A DNA stretch of 64,000 nt, from the NCBI RefSeq assembly GCF_900109605.1, contig NZ_FOAM01000002.1, positions 353,967 to 417,966 on the forward strand, written 5' to 3'. This DNA is from Xaviernesmea oryzae. GTDB taxonomy: Bacteria > Pseudomonadota > Alphaproteobacteria > Rhizobiales > Rhizobiaceae. The notes under the pieces were generated by a model. That model did no database searches. It saw only the letters and a program-made list of their open reading frames with translations, and was not told where the DNA came from. A program made the position numbers and the translations under genes. Numbering within the stretch: position 1 is the first letter of the stretch; the number at the start of each line of letters is the position of its first letter. This document shows positions 27,899 to 39,378 of this stretch, one piece after another.

Positions 27899-27997
27899 GC
27901 CCTCGACCGATGCAACAGCATCGCTCTTCGGACCTCTCCTCGCCGGAAACGACGGGAAGACGGTTCTATGGGCTCCTGTCAGCGAGACTGGGTATTA
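27899..27997 (-). repeat. 99-base dispersed repeat, copy A, starting at the L,D-transpeptidase stop codon
   Basis: Read on the minus strand, this starts TAATACCCAGTCT, the first three bases being the TAA stop of the L,D-transpeptidase gene, and ends GCATCGGTCGAGGGC. Copy B at 47772-47870 (plus strand) has the same 99 positions with 8 mismatches. Inside is a small hairpin CGATGC-four bases-GCATCG whose arms are the same in both copies while the loop differs. In size and intergenic position it resembles the RIME elements known from rhizobia; I could not compare it with their published sequence. Confidence 0.8.
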
Positions 27998-29068
27998 TTG
28001 GCCGAAGGGGTCCGCCAGCGCCGCTTCCGGCCGGCTGACCGGATATTTCGTGCCCGAAACCTTGGCGGCCATGGTCTTAGGGCCGGCCTGCTGGAGAATG
28101 GCGCGGAAGCTCTTATGCATGCCGCCGTCGACATAGGCACTCATGGTCGATGAGGCAGGCAGATCAGCGGCGAGCGCGGCATCGACCTTGCTCTCCTCTG
28201 TTTGAAGCCTGGCCGAAAGCGTAGCATCCAGCATGTCCGTCGAAGGCGGGCAGGATGCAACGGGGCTATCGGGCTCCCCGGCGGTGAAGTTCCGATTGAA
28301 GACGTAGCGCCCGCCGCAGGCCGAAACCTTGGGCGGCCTGCGGGTGATAGTGAAGGCGTCATAGCCTTCCTTCAGCGTCCGCCAGAAGGGCATGTTGGGG
28401 TCGCCCTTGTGGGCTGCCATGTTCTGTGCGGTCATGCGAAAGGGGTAAGCTTGGACCTGGAAGCTCGGCTGGCCACTGTCCAGCGCCTTGGCGACGATGG
28501 CGTAGATTTCGCCGATGCCCTTGTCGGTCATCGCATAGCAGCCCGAGGAAGAGCAGGCGCCATGCACCATCAGCGCCTCGCCAGTATAGCCGAGCGCCTG
28601 CTCGAGCCTGTTCGGATAGCCGAGATTGAAAGAAACGTAATATTGCGATTTCGGGTTCAGCTGGCTTGCCGACACCGCATAGAATCCCTCCGGCGCCTGG
28701 CGATCACCGATTTTGGTTTTCGGGCCGAGCTTTCCCGACCAGCGGCACATGGGATAGGTCTTGAACAGGGCGAAATTGCCCGATTTGTCCGCCTTCCAGA
28801 TTTCCAGTTCGCTCTCCTGCTTGAAGATGCGAACGAGAACCGGACTTTCCGGCGTGGTGCCCTTGCGGGCCATCTCGCTCTTGATCGTGCTCGACAGCTG
28901 CGGCGTCTGGGCGACATCGTCGAGCGCCAGGCAACCGGACAGAGCAGCGCCGACGGCCGCGATCAGCGTGGCGCGGCGAAGGGCGGGCGCAAGGCCACCA
29001 AGCCAAGAAGCATCGGGCGCGCGCGATGGCGCAGCACGACATAAAGAGAAGGAAACGAAGCGGAGCAT
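27995..29068 (-). CDS. L,D-transpeptidase (YkuD domain) lipoprotein
   Basis: This enzyme class makes 3-3 cross-links in peptidoglycan or attaches proteins to it. The 357-residue protein has an N-terminal stretch with a lipobox, LSGC at 43-46, so it is probably a lipoprotein. The YkuD domain, about residues 75-215, holds the catalytic pattern HGACSSSGC (H169, C177). The signal region is unusually long (about 45 residues) and an internal start is possible. The last 140 residues are outside the catalytic domain and not recognised. Its TAA is also the first three bases of repeat copy A. Confidence 0.88.
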   Translation of the reverse strand: MLRFVSFSLCRAAPSRAPDASWLGGLAPALRRATLIAAVGAALSGCLALDDVAQTPQLSSTIKSEMARKGTTPESPVLVRIFKQESELEIWKADKSGNFALFKTYPMCRWSGKLGPKTKIGDRQAPEGFYAVSASQLNPKSQYYVSFNLGYPNRLEQALGYTGEALMVHGACSSSGCYAMTDKGIGEIYAIVAKALDSGQPSFQVQAYPFRMTAQNMAAHKGDPNMPFWRTLKEGYDAFTITRRPPKVSACGGRYVFNRNFTAGEPDSPVASCPPSTDMLDATLSARLQTEESKVDAALAADLPASSTMSAYVDGGMHKSFRAILQQAGPKTMAAKVSGTKYPVSRPEAALADPFGQ

Positions 29069-29265
29069 GCGGCCTCTTTGACGGCAGGATCGCGGCGGAG
29101 TTGTGTCGATCAGCCCCGCAGGCGAGGCGATCAGCTCGTTTGATGCGCCGACAGGCTTAATCTTTTCTTACCATCGCGAGATGGCGCAAGGATTTCCGAG
29201 GTGCGGGAACCCCCACGGCGTGACGATGGTTCGGGCGCACGCATCACCCGAGGGAGCACACATTG

Positions 29266-29541
29266 ATGACCGCCTTTCGCACGTTTTCTCCGAGACGCAG
29301 GACGCCGGGTAGCCTCGTGGTCAAGCTTTACCCGACAGGCGGCACGGTGCGCGGCTATGTCCGCAAGACCGCCGTCAGAGCCGATGACGACACGGTTTTT
29401 CCCGGGGAAGAGATGGGGCCGGAAGCGGCCTTTGTTCTCGCACGCAGCCATGCCGAGGGCATGCCTATCGAAGTGGAACTGGTCGAAGGCGTGTCCTGGG
29501 ATCCGGTCTGGGGCACGCTTGAAGACGGGTCTGCGCCATAG
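29266..29541 (+). CDS. Small hypothetical protein, 91 residues
   Basis: An unrecognised soluble protein. ATG 29266 follows AGGGAG at a good distance; a TTG just before it is less likely. The N-terminus is basic (FRTFSPRRRTPG), followed by a compact region with alternating hydrophobic residues (LVVKLYPTGGTVRGYVRKTA) and an acidic C-terminus with VELVEGVSWDPVWGTLEDG. Codon use looks like that of its neighbours, supporting a real gene. It sits 101 bases upstream of the MscS channel gene. Confidence 0.6.
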   Translation: MTAFRTFSPRRRTPGSLVVKLYPTGGTVRGYVRKTAVRADDDTVFPGEEMGPEAAFVLARSHAEGMPIEVELVEGVSWDPVWGTLEDGSAP

Positions 29542-29642
29542 GTGAGGTTCAAGGATCGGATCCGCACATTCCAGAACGGCAGACGCTCTAAAAACCTGAG
29601 AGCACCCTTTTCTTTGCCGCAGCGCACCCTAGCCTTTTGTGC

Positions 29643-30764
29643 ATGCGCGAGATCCTGACCCTGATCGAAACGGAACTGAACTGGGTGCCCAGCTGGGTGT
29701 TCAGCCTCGTCATCCTCGCCCTCTTCTTCGGGCTCGGCCTCTTCATTCACAAGGCCACGTACCGGGTGCTGACGCGGCTGGTGGCCGAACGCGATCTCTT
29801 TTGGCGGTCGCTGGTCCAGCGCACGGAGAGGCCGGCGCGGCTGCTGATCCTGGTGATGGCGCTGACATCGGCCGTGACACTGGCGCCGCTCAGCTATGAT
29901 CAGGCCAGTGTCATTCGCCATGCTCTGCTGATCGCCTTCATCGCCGTGGTCGCCTGGATGGCCAAGACGGCGCTGCATATCTGGACGATCGTCTATGTGC
30001 GCCGCTACAAGCTCGATGCCGAAGACAACCTGCTGGCGCGCAAGCATGTGACGCAATCGCGGATCATGGAGCGGATTGCCGGCTTCATGATCGTGGTGAT
30101 CGGCATTGCCGCGGCGTTGATGACCTTTCCGGCCGTGCAGCAATATGGCGTCAGCCTTCTGGCCTCGGCCGGGGTTGCTGGCATCGTGCTGGGCCTCGCC
30201 TTGCAGCCGGTGTTGAAAAACCTCCTCGCCGGCATCCAGCTTGCCATTACCCAGCCGATCCGGATCGACGACGCGCTGCTGGTGGAAGGCGAATGGGGCA
30301 AGGTGGAGGAGATCACCTCCACCTATGTCGTCGTGAAGATATGGGACTGGCGCCGTCTGGTGCTGCCCTTGAGCTATTTCATCGAAAAGCCGTTCCAGAA
30401 CTGGACGCGCGAGACGGCCTCGCTGATCGGCACCGTGATGCTCTACCTCGACTATGACGTGCCCGTGGATGCCATCCGGCGCAAGGCGGAGGAGATTGCC
30501 GCTGCCTCGTCGCTCTGGGACAAGAGCGTGATCAATGTCGCGGTCACCGATCTCAAGGAAGGCACGATGGAGATCCGCATTCTCTGCTCGGCAGCCAATT
30601 CCGGTGCCGCCTTCGATCTTCGCTGCGAGATGCGCGAGAAGATGATCGAGTTCATCCGCAAAACCTATCCCGGCGCCTTGCCCAGATTGCGCACGGAAAT
30701 TGCCGCGACACCCGCCGGCAGGCATTTCGACATCCCTGTCGGGGTCGGTGCGGAAGTCCACTAG
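29643..30764 (+). CDS. MscS-family mechanosensitive ion channel
   Basis: An inner-membrane channel that opens under membrane tension. The protein of 373 residues has four hydrophobic segments, the last being the pore-lining helix: GVSLLASAGVAGIVLGLALQ, then PVLKNLLAGIQLAITQPIRIDD, the MscS hallmark, then the beta domain (VEGEWGKVEEITSTYVVVKIWDWRRLVLP, with the P at the hinge) and the alpha/beta cage. A TTG at 29637 is in frame, but ATG 29643 is preferred; no clear ribosome site is visible. Alone on this strand. Confidence 0.92.
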   Translation: MREILTLIETELNWVPSWVFSLVILALFFGLGLFIHKATYRVLTRLVAERDLFWRSLVQRTERPARLLILVMALTSAVTLAPLSYDQASVIRHALLIAFIAVVAWMAKTALHIWTIVYVRRYKLDAEDNLLARKHVTQSRIMERIAGFMIVVIGIAAALMTFPAVQQYGVSLLASAGVAGIVLGLALQPVLKNLLAGIQLAITQPIRIDDALLVEGEWGKVEEITSTYVVVKIWDWRRLVLPLSYFIEKPFQNWTRETASLIGTVMLYLDYDVPVDAIRRKAEEIAAASSLWDKSVINVAVTDLKEGTMEIRILCSAANSGAAFDLRCEMREKMIEFIRKTYPGALPRLRTEIAATPAGRHFDIPVGVGAEVH

Positions 30765-31123
30765 ATTTTTTTATTCTGATATTCTGATGGCACTGACGTG
30801 GCGTCGGATCGCCGAAGCGCTAAGGCTGCGCAGCAAAAATGTCTGCCTGGTAATTCTCTGACAAAGAAGAAAAATTCCGCGCTTCAACGAAGCGGTTCCT
30901 GAAAAGATCCACCGTCATCGATCATAAATTCCGACGTTGCCAAATGAAAAAAGCCTGTCAGCGACGCAATATTGGGCGTGGCAAGCATATCGATAAAATT
31001 CTCATCAATTGCCGCGTTTCATCTTCGGTCCTTAGTGAGCTTTCATCGCTAATATGAGGGATATGGCCCTCCCGATCATCTTTTTTCAAGAGGGTCGCCA
31101 GCGAGAGGGCAGGACCCGATGCC
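30765..31123. other. Gene-free stretch after mscS
   Basis: About 359 bases, AT-richer than the surroundings. It contains an eight-base tandem repeat (ATTCTGAT twice, about 30773-30788) just past the mscS stop after a run of T, which may help end transcription. I see no further structure or convincing frame. Confidence 0.5.
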
Positions 31124-31471
31124 ATGACCCAAATTGTCACCATTTCGGCGAGCACCGCCGCCTTTGCAGCCGAGGCGGTCAAGCCGAAGGCGCGGATGGC
31201 TGGCGACCAGCCGTCTGACGAAGCGATCACGCTGCTTCAGGTCAAACCGCCGGGAAAGAAGGTGCAGCCCGCGATCGCCGAGGCAAGCGCCAGCAATACC
31301 GGCCTTTCCCTTGCGTTGATGGAGCGCGGCTGGCAGCTTCAGCAAGAGACCTATGCCCGGGTTCTGCACCGCTATGCCGAGATGATGGAAGACGAACCGG
31401 GCGCGGACGCCGACGCGGCCACGGATGACGATGCCGCGCAAGACGAAAGCGAAGACGACGCCGCAGCCTGA
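31124..31471 (+). CDS. Small hypothetical protein with acidic tail, 115 residues
   Basis: I do not recognise it. The sequence has an alanine-rich N-terminal part (MTQIVTISASTAAFAAEAVK), a predicted helix (LSLALMERGWQLQQETYARVLHRYAEMM) and a strongly acidic, low-complexity end (DADAATDDDAAQDESEDD). There is no signal peptide or membrane span. The ribosome site is weak (GAGGGCAGGA about ten bases before). Acidic tails of this kind occur in small regulatory or chaperone-like proteins, but no role can be assigned. It lies upstream of the glycine riboswitch. Confidence 0.5.
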   Translation: MTQIVTISASTAAFAAEAVKPKARMAGDQPSDEAITLLQVKPPGKKVQPAIAEASASNTGLSLALMERGWQLQQETYARVLHRYAEMMEDEPGADADAATDDDAAQDESEDDAAA

Positions 31472-31721
31472 CTGTTGCGCACGTTTCCAGTAGCGCATGT
31501 AGATGCGCCGATGGGGGTACGACTGGGACGGCGCGTCCAGCACCCGGTGTCGATTCCGGTCAGCAGCGCTGTTCGGTTTTCGCCAATCCATGATCCCCTG
31601 CTTTGGGATTGGTACCCATGCCCGCCTCCCTTCCGCACGAGGCTGCGACGAATTTCTGTCCGTTCACGACACCACCCTCTTGCCAAGCGGCAGATATCCT
31701 CTTTATTGGGAGGCGACCGCG

Positions 31722-31893
31722 TTGGGAGAATCCGGAGCCTCGATGAATGATCGGGACGCCGGTGCCGAAGGAGCAACCGCCCCGGAAACTCTCAGGCCCA
31801 AGGACCAGCGCAGGCCGGTACAATCTGGAGAGAAGCGACGGAAACGTCGCTCGCCGAAGGGATAACAATCTCAGGCAAAAGGGACAGAGGGGG
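31722..31893 (+). ncRNA. Tandem glycine riboswitch upstream of gcvT
   Basis: Two glycine aptamers lie in a row. Aptamer 1 starts near GGGAGA (31724) and shows the conserved core GCCGAAGG (31764-31771) and CTCTCAGG (31789-31796) followed by CCCAAGGACC. Aptamer 2 starts near CTGGAGAGAAG (31826) with a GCGAC/GTCGC hairpin, GCCGAAGG (31853-31860), and ATCTCAGG (31868-31875) followed by CAAAAGGGACAGAGG. It ends about 80 bases before gcvT. In this family glycine binding switches the glycine cleavage genes on. About 250 bases upstream, back to 31472, hold no gene; a CCAATCC/GGATTGG inverted repeat is seen at 31583-31612. Confidence 0.96.
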
Positions 31894-31974
31894 CTCGAAC
31901 CAGACGGCGCCTGCGCGCGCCGCATCGTTGAGCCGGCGCGTGGATTGTCCAGGCGCCAGACCTGGAGACCGGAT

Positions 31975-33114
31975 GTGGACGATCACGCCAGCCTGAAACA
32001 GACACCCCTTGCCGCGCTGCACCGCGCGCTGGGCGCCCGCATGGTGCCTTTTGCCGGCTATGAAATGCCGGTCCAATATCCGGCCGGCGTGCTCAAGGAA
32101 CATCTGCACACCCGCGCGGCCTCGGGCCTGTTCGATGTGTCGCATATGGGGCAGATCCGCATCGTGCCGAAGAGCGGCAAGGTCGAGGACGCTGCGGCCG
32201 CCTTGGAAACGCTCGTGCCGGCCGATATGCTCGGCCTCAGCGTCGGTCGCCAGCGCTATGCGCTGTTCACCAATGACGCAGGCGGCATTCGCGACGATCT
32301 CATGGTCGTCAATCGCGGCGATCATCTCTTCCTCGTCGTCAATGCCGCCAACAAGGACGCCGATTTCGCCCATCTGCAGGCAGCTCTCTCGCAAAGCTGT
32401 TCGGTGGAGATGCTGGACGACCGAGCGCTGATTGCGCTTCAGGGTCCGCGCGCAGAGGCGGTGCTGGCCGAACTCTGGGCCGATGTCACCGCCATGCGCT
32501 TCATGGATGTGGCCGAAGCCAGCCTTCATGATATCGACTGCCTGATCTCCCGCTCCGGTTATACCGGCGAGGACGGCTTCGAGATCTCGGTTCCGGCAGC
32601 CTCCGCCGAGGATCTGGCCAAACGCCTGCTCGAACATCCCGATGTCCTGCCCATTGGCCTCGGCGCGCGTGACTCGCTGCGTCTGGAGGCAGGTCTCTGC
32701 CTGCACGGCAACGACATCGATCCCACCACCAATCCTGTCGAAGCGGCGCTCACCTGGGCGCTTGGCAAGGCTCGCAAGCCGGGTGGAGCGCGCGCTGGCG
32801 GTTTTCCAGGCGCCGATGTGGTCTTCGCGGCGCTGGAGAGCGGCCCGAGCCGCCTTCGCGTCGGCCTGGCGCCGGAGGGCAAGGCGCCGGTGCGCTCGGG
32901 CGTCTCGCTCTTTGCCAGCGAAACGTCCCAGGAGCCCGTCGGCACCGTCAGCTCGGGCGGATTTGGCCCCAGCACCGAGCGTCCGGTGGCCATGGGCTAT
33001 GTGGCGGCAGGTCAAGCCAAGGCTGGCACACAGCTTTTTGCCGAGCTGCGTGGCAAGCGGCTGCCGGTGACGGTTGCGACCCTTCCCTTCGTGACGCCGA
33101 CCTTCAAGCGCTGA
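31975..33114 (+). CDS. gcvT: Glycine cleavage system T protein (aminomethyltransferase)
   Basis: GcvT moves the methylene group from the lipoyl arm of GcvH to tetrahydrofolate and frees ammonia. From GTG 31975 it has 379 residues: KQTPLAALHRALGARMVPFAGYEMPVQY, FDVSHMGQI, SRSGYTGEDGFE (typical folate-side segment) and LRLEAGLCLHGNDID, all family blocks. The GTG is chosen because GGAG lies seven bases before it. The frame continues upstream into the riboswitch and is not coding there. First gene of gcvT-gcvH-gcvP. Confidence 0.95.
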   Translation: MDDHASLKQTPLAALHRALGARMVPFAGYEMPVQYPAGVLKEHLHTRAASGLFDVSHMGQIRIVPKSGKVEDAAAALETLVPADMLGLSVGRQRYALFTNDAGGIRDDLMVVNRGDHLFLVVNAANKDADFAHLQAALSQSCSVEMLDDRALIALQGPRAEAVLAELWADVTAMRFMDVAEASLHDIDCLISRSGYTGEDGFEISVPAASAEDLAKRLLEHPDVLPIGLGARDSLRLEAGLCLHGNDIDPTTNPVEAALTWALGKARKPGGARAGGFPGADVVFAALESGPSRLRVGLAPEGKAPVRSGVSLFASETSQEPVGTVSSGGFGPSTERPVAMGYVAAGQAKAGTQLFAELRGKRLPVTVATLPFVTPTFKR

Positions 33115-33124
33115 TCCGTGATCC

Positions 33125-33149
33125 GCCGTGCGGGAACCGACCGCACGGC
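33125..33149 (+). other. Stem-loop between gcvT and gcvH
   Basis: GCCGTGCGG (33125-33133) and CCGCACGGC (33141-33149) form a perfect nine-base stem with a seven-base loop, eleven bases after the gcvT stop. There is no T-run, so RNA stability or processing is likelier than termination. Confidence 0.55.
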
Positions 33150-33231
33150 CAAAGCTTCATGTCCCTGACGATAAACCTGGACGCCGCGATCGCACTGTGA
33201 CGCAGGCCTCCACCGCACAAGGAACCGATCC

Positions 33232-33593
33232 ATGCTGAAATTCACCGAAGAGCACGAGTGGCTGAAGATCGAAGGCGATGTCGCCACCGTCGGCATCACC
33301 CGCCATGCCGCCGACCAGCTCGGCGATCTCGTCTTCGTCGAGCTGCCGGAGGAAGGCACCAGCTTCGACAAGGGCGCCAGTGCCGCCACGGTCGAATCGG
33401 TCAAGGCAGCATCTGACGTCTATTGTCCGCTGGATGGCGAGATCGTCGGCATCAACCAGGCGATCGTCGACGATCCGGCGCTTGTGAACAGCGATCCGGA
33501 AGGCGCCGGATGGTTCTTCAAGCTGAAGCTCTCCGATCCCTCCTCCGCCAACGCGCTGCTGGACGAAGCAGCCTATAAGGAGCTGATCGCCTG

Positions 33594-33594
<1 letters not shown>
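33232..33594 (+). CDS. gcvH: Glycine cleavage system H protein
   Basis: The lipoyl carrier of the complex shuttles the aminomethyl group between GcvP and GcvT. At 120 residues it has the usual length. The lipoylated lysine is K58 within [11 protein letters not shown], and FTEEHEWLK opens the protein as in most GcvH. The ATG at 33232 is preceded by AAGGAA. The stop TGA overlaps the gcvP ATG by one base, coupling the two. Confidence 0.97.
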
Positions 33595-36461
<2,867 letters not shown>

Positions 36462-36484
36462 GACGGCGGCATCGCACCTGAAAC

Positions 36485-36512
36485 ATAGGCCGTCGAGGGT
36501 TCGGCGGCCTAT
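36485..36512. terminator. Possible terminator between convergent gcvP and the kinase gene
   Basis: ATAGGCCG (36485-36492) and CGGCCTAT (36505-36512) pair over eight bases around a 12-base loop, 23 bases after the gcvP stop. The T stretch after it is short (TTTG counting the last arm base), so this is a moderate candidate only; it could act in both directions. Confidence 0.5.
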
Positions 36513-36593
36513 TTGATGTGTAAAGCGGGGCGCCGCATACCAGGGTGGAGCAGATGCACGCTTGTCCGCCCGTCGCTAACGCTTTTCGTATCG

Positions 36594-38450
36594 TCAAGCC
36601 AAGCTCTTGGTCGCCGCGTCTTTTTTCGCCAGCGAGCTCAATCCGGGCAGCGTGACGACGAAGCGGGCGCCGTCGGTATAGGTCGCATCGAGTTCGATGA
36701 TGCCGCGATGGCTTTCGGCCACGCGTTGCGCGAGCGCCAAACCGATGCCGGTGCCGGGATAGAGGCTCTCGTCACGGTGCAGCCGGTGAAAGACCTCGAA
36801 GATCTTGTGGGCGTAGCGCGGATCGATGCCAATGCCATTGTCCTCGAAAATCAGCCGCACCTGCCCTGCCGGCCCCGGCTGAGACCAGATGCGCAGGCGG
36901 GCAACGACGTCCGGACGGCGATATTTCACCGAATTGCCGATGATGTTCTGGCAAAGCCGTGCCAAGAGCGCCTGATCGCCGACCACCTCGGGCAATTCGC
37001 CGATTTCGATCATGGCGCTGGCGTCCTTGATCGGCTCGGCCAGATTGACCAGCGCCTCGTCCACCGCCTCGCGCAGAGACACGCGCTCGGGCGCGACGAT
37101 CCGATCGGCGATACGCGCATATTCGAGCAGGCTGTCGATCAGCCGGCGCATGCGGCGCACGGCTTGGCGGAGATGGTCCGCATAGACGGGCACCGAGGCG
37201 AAGTCGCCCCGCGCGATGTCCTCGCACATCATTTCCGAAAACATGGAGACGTGTCTCAGCGGCGCCTTCAGATCATGCGAAACGGTTCCGGTGAACTGGC
37301 CCAGCGCGTCGTTCTTGCGCTGCAATTCGTCCGACTGCTCTTCGATGCGCTGCTGCTGAAGCTTGAGTTCGCTGATATCCCGGCCGATGGCGACATATTC
37401 GAGCAGGTGATCGTCAGCAAATGCGGCGATCGATGACCAGAAGATCCAGGCTTCCTGGCCATCGGCGCCCTTGAGAAGCTCTTCATGCTTGCGAATGGGC
37501 TCACCGGGCGTCAACTTGGTCAGCGCTTGCCAGAGTGGATCGGACTCGCCCCCCAGCAGATAGTCCTGCACCGGGCGGCCGAGCATGGATTCGGGATCAC
37601 GGGCAATGAAGCGGGCAAAATTGTCGTTGATGAATGTGATCGTCCCATCCGGCGCGAAGCGCACGATGAAATCGGGAATATGCTCGATCAGCGTCTTGTA
37701 GTCGAAACGCTGGCGCTCCAGCGCCATCTCGGTCTCGCGCTGCTCGGTGACATCGGCCCGAATGCCGACGACCTCGCCGTTCGGCGTGCGGATGTTTTCC
37801 ACCCGCATCCAGCGCCCATGGGCATAGGGCATGACGCGCGACCGCAAGGTCGGGTCGCGCATCTCACGAATATGCCGTTCGAGCAAGACCTCGCGCAGCC
37901 CCTCGTCGGCATCGACAGGCGCGCCACCGGACGCGAGCCAGGCAATCATCATCTCGCGCGCGCTGAGGCCCTGTCTCGGCACAACGCCGCCGATGCCGCA
38001 AAAACGGACATAGGCTTCGTTGAAAGCGACGAGGCGCTCATGCTCGTCATAGATGACGATACCTTCGGTAATCGCCTGCAGCGCCGTCCACAGAATGAAC
38101 GCACCGCGCAGCTCACCGGCGGGTGCCGCCTTCGACAGATCGCGCAAGGTATGTACGACCACATCGCCGACCTGCTGGATGCGCTGCCGCGCGATGATCA
38201 ACGCACCATCGCGCCGTAAAAGTGTCACCTCGTCGCCATCAGGCGCCGGAGCCACGAGATCCGCAAGCGCGAGCCCATTGAGAGAGGGTGCGGCAAAGGT
38301 CTCCAGCGCTGCCGGATTGGCCGAACAGATATAGCCAGTCTGGGCGACAACGAGAATTGGGTCCGGATTGTCGTGAAACAGCGCCTGGAGCAGCTCGCCG
38401 GAAGTGGCCACATCTTCCGCATGGGCGGCCGTCGTCGTCGCCCCGTTCAT
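36594..38450 (-). CDS. PAS-domain sensor histidine kinase (orphan)
   Basis: A cytoplasmic kinase of 618 residues with no membrane spans. Three PAS-like regions (about 20-100, 130-255 and 260-385, with FHDNPDPILVV, ITEGIVIYDEHERLVAFNEAY and IPDFIVRFAPDGTITFIND) lead to a HisKA domain with the phospho-acceptor H392 in TVSHDLKAPLRH. The ATPase domain has N, G1 and G2 boxes (NIIGNSVKYR, DNGIGIDPRYAHKIFEVF, GTGIGLALAQ). ATG 38450 follows AGGAGGAG; the open frame to 38540 adds unlike residues. No response regulator gene is nearby, so its partner is elsewhere. Confidence 0.92.
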   Translation of the reverse strand: MNGATTTAAHAEDVATSGELLQALFHDNPDPILVVAQTGYICSANPAALETFAAPSLNGLALADLVAPAPDGDEVTLLRRDGALIIARQRIQQVGDVVVHTLRDLSKAAPAGELRGAFILWTALQAITEGIVIYDEHERLVAFNEAYVRFCGIGGVVPRQGLSAREMMIAWLASGGAPVDADEGLREVLLERHIREMRDPTLRSRVMPYAHGRWMRVENIRTPNGEVVGIRADVTEQRETEMALERQRFDYKTLIEHIPDFIVRFAPDGTITFINDNFARFIARDPESMLGRPVQDYLLGGESDPLWQALTKLTPGEPIRKHEELLKGADGQEAWIFWSSIAAFADDHLLEYVAIGRDISELKLQQQRIEEQSDELQRKNDALGQFTGTVSHDLKAPLRHVSMFSEMMCEDIARGDFASVPVYADHLRQAVRRMRRLIDSLLEYARIADRIVAPERVSLREAVDEALVNLAEPIKDASAMIEIGELPEVVGDQALLARLCQNIIGNSVKYRRPDVVARLRIWSQPGPAGQVRLIFEDNGIGIDPRYAHKIFEVFHRLHRDESLYPGTGIGLALAQRVAESHRGIIELDATYTDGARFVVTLPGLSSLAKKDAATKSLA

Positions 38451-38524
38451 ACCCGCTCTCCTCCTGAGCTTGTTAATTAACCGGCGCGTAGCGTTTGAAA
38501 GGGCGACACGTCTTGAAACACGCA

Positions 38525-38538
38525 GTCCACATGTGGAC
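38525..38538. promoter_or_regulatory. 14-base perfect palindrome upstream of the histidine kinase gene
   Basis: GTCCACATGTGGAC is a perfect palindrome 75-88 bases upstream of the kinase ATG, with a further ATGTGC on one side. It could be an operator for a dimeric regulator. The rest of the 310-base gap 38451-38760 holds no gene or terminator that I can support. Confidence 0.4.
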
Positions 38539-38760
38539 ATGTGCTATGGGGATTGTCACCATGCTTGAGCCGGCCATCAAGTTCGGGACACGTCCCGCAC
38601 TTCGTCAAAACCTGGGTCGAACACCCTGCATGGCATCCCGACCAAAACGCTTTCAGGCGCGCCTGTCCGCTGCTTACGCCGTCGCCTCGACGCTTGCATC
38701 GATCATAGCTGCTGTTTCAAGATCCGCACTCAGTCCCGCACGGGCGGTATCAAGCAACCG

Positions 38761-39153
38761 TCAGCTGGCGCGCACCACGGCATCGCCGCGCGCGGCCAGT
38801 GCCGCGAGATCCGCGGGCTTCAGCTCGACGGATTCGCCGCAGCCGCAGGCCGATGTCTGATTGGGATTGTTGAAGGTGAAGCCGGAACGCAGGGTCGTCG
38901 TTTCGAAGTCCATGCGCGTGCCCAGGAGATAGAGCACAGCCTCCGGCGCCACATAGACCTTGGCACCTTGATGCTCCACCAGGTCATCCTTCGGACTGGC
39001 TTCGGTCACCAGATCCACGGCATATTCCATGCCTGCGCATCCACCCTTGCGGATCGACACACGAATGCCCATGGCGTCGCCACCGGCATTTTCCACAATA
39101 TCGCGCACACGGCTCGCTGCCGCATCCGTCATGCTCATGACTGCAAAAGCCAT
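38761..39153 (-). CDS. sufA: Iron-sulfur cluster assembly protein SufA (A-type carrier)
   Basis: An A-type carrier that receives an Fe-S cluster from the SufBCD scaffold and hands it to target proteins. From ATG 39153 it has 130 residues with the three cluster cysteines: one in KGGCAGMEYAVD and two in SACGCGES near the C-terminus. A TTG-started extension to 39186 is open but not family-like. It is the last gene of the suf cluster, 225 bases after the SufT-like gene; that gap has no gene, so sufA could also have its own promoter. Confidence 0.94.
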   Translation of the reverse strand: MAFAVMSMTDAAASRVRDIVENAGGDAMGIRVSIRKGGCAGMEYAVDLVTEASPKDDLVEHQGAKVYVAPEAVLYLLGTRMDFETTTLRSGFTFNNPNQTSACGCGESVELKPADLAALAARGDAVVRAS

Positions 39154-39378
39154 TGATGTCACGTCCTCGCCTGCCGCCGGGGTCAAGATCCAGCGCCTTG
39201 CATGTATAGAGTAAATGTAGACTGGGCGAGACCTCTTATCAAGCGCACCTCAGCCGCCCTACGGTCCGCACGCCGGACGAAAGCTCCCGGATTCTGCTAG
39301 CTCGACAAGCGGCCACGCTTCATGCATGGACTAGCCAGCTGCAGTCGCCCTCGGGGAACATGCCCTTTCGACGGGTGA

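Noticed and set aside
27800..28153. Overlapping plus-strand frames such as 27798-28136 as genes
   Set aside because: They come from repeat copy A and the end of the L,D-transpeptidase gene; similar peptides appear opposite copy B, as expected of a repeat rather than a gene.
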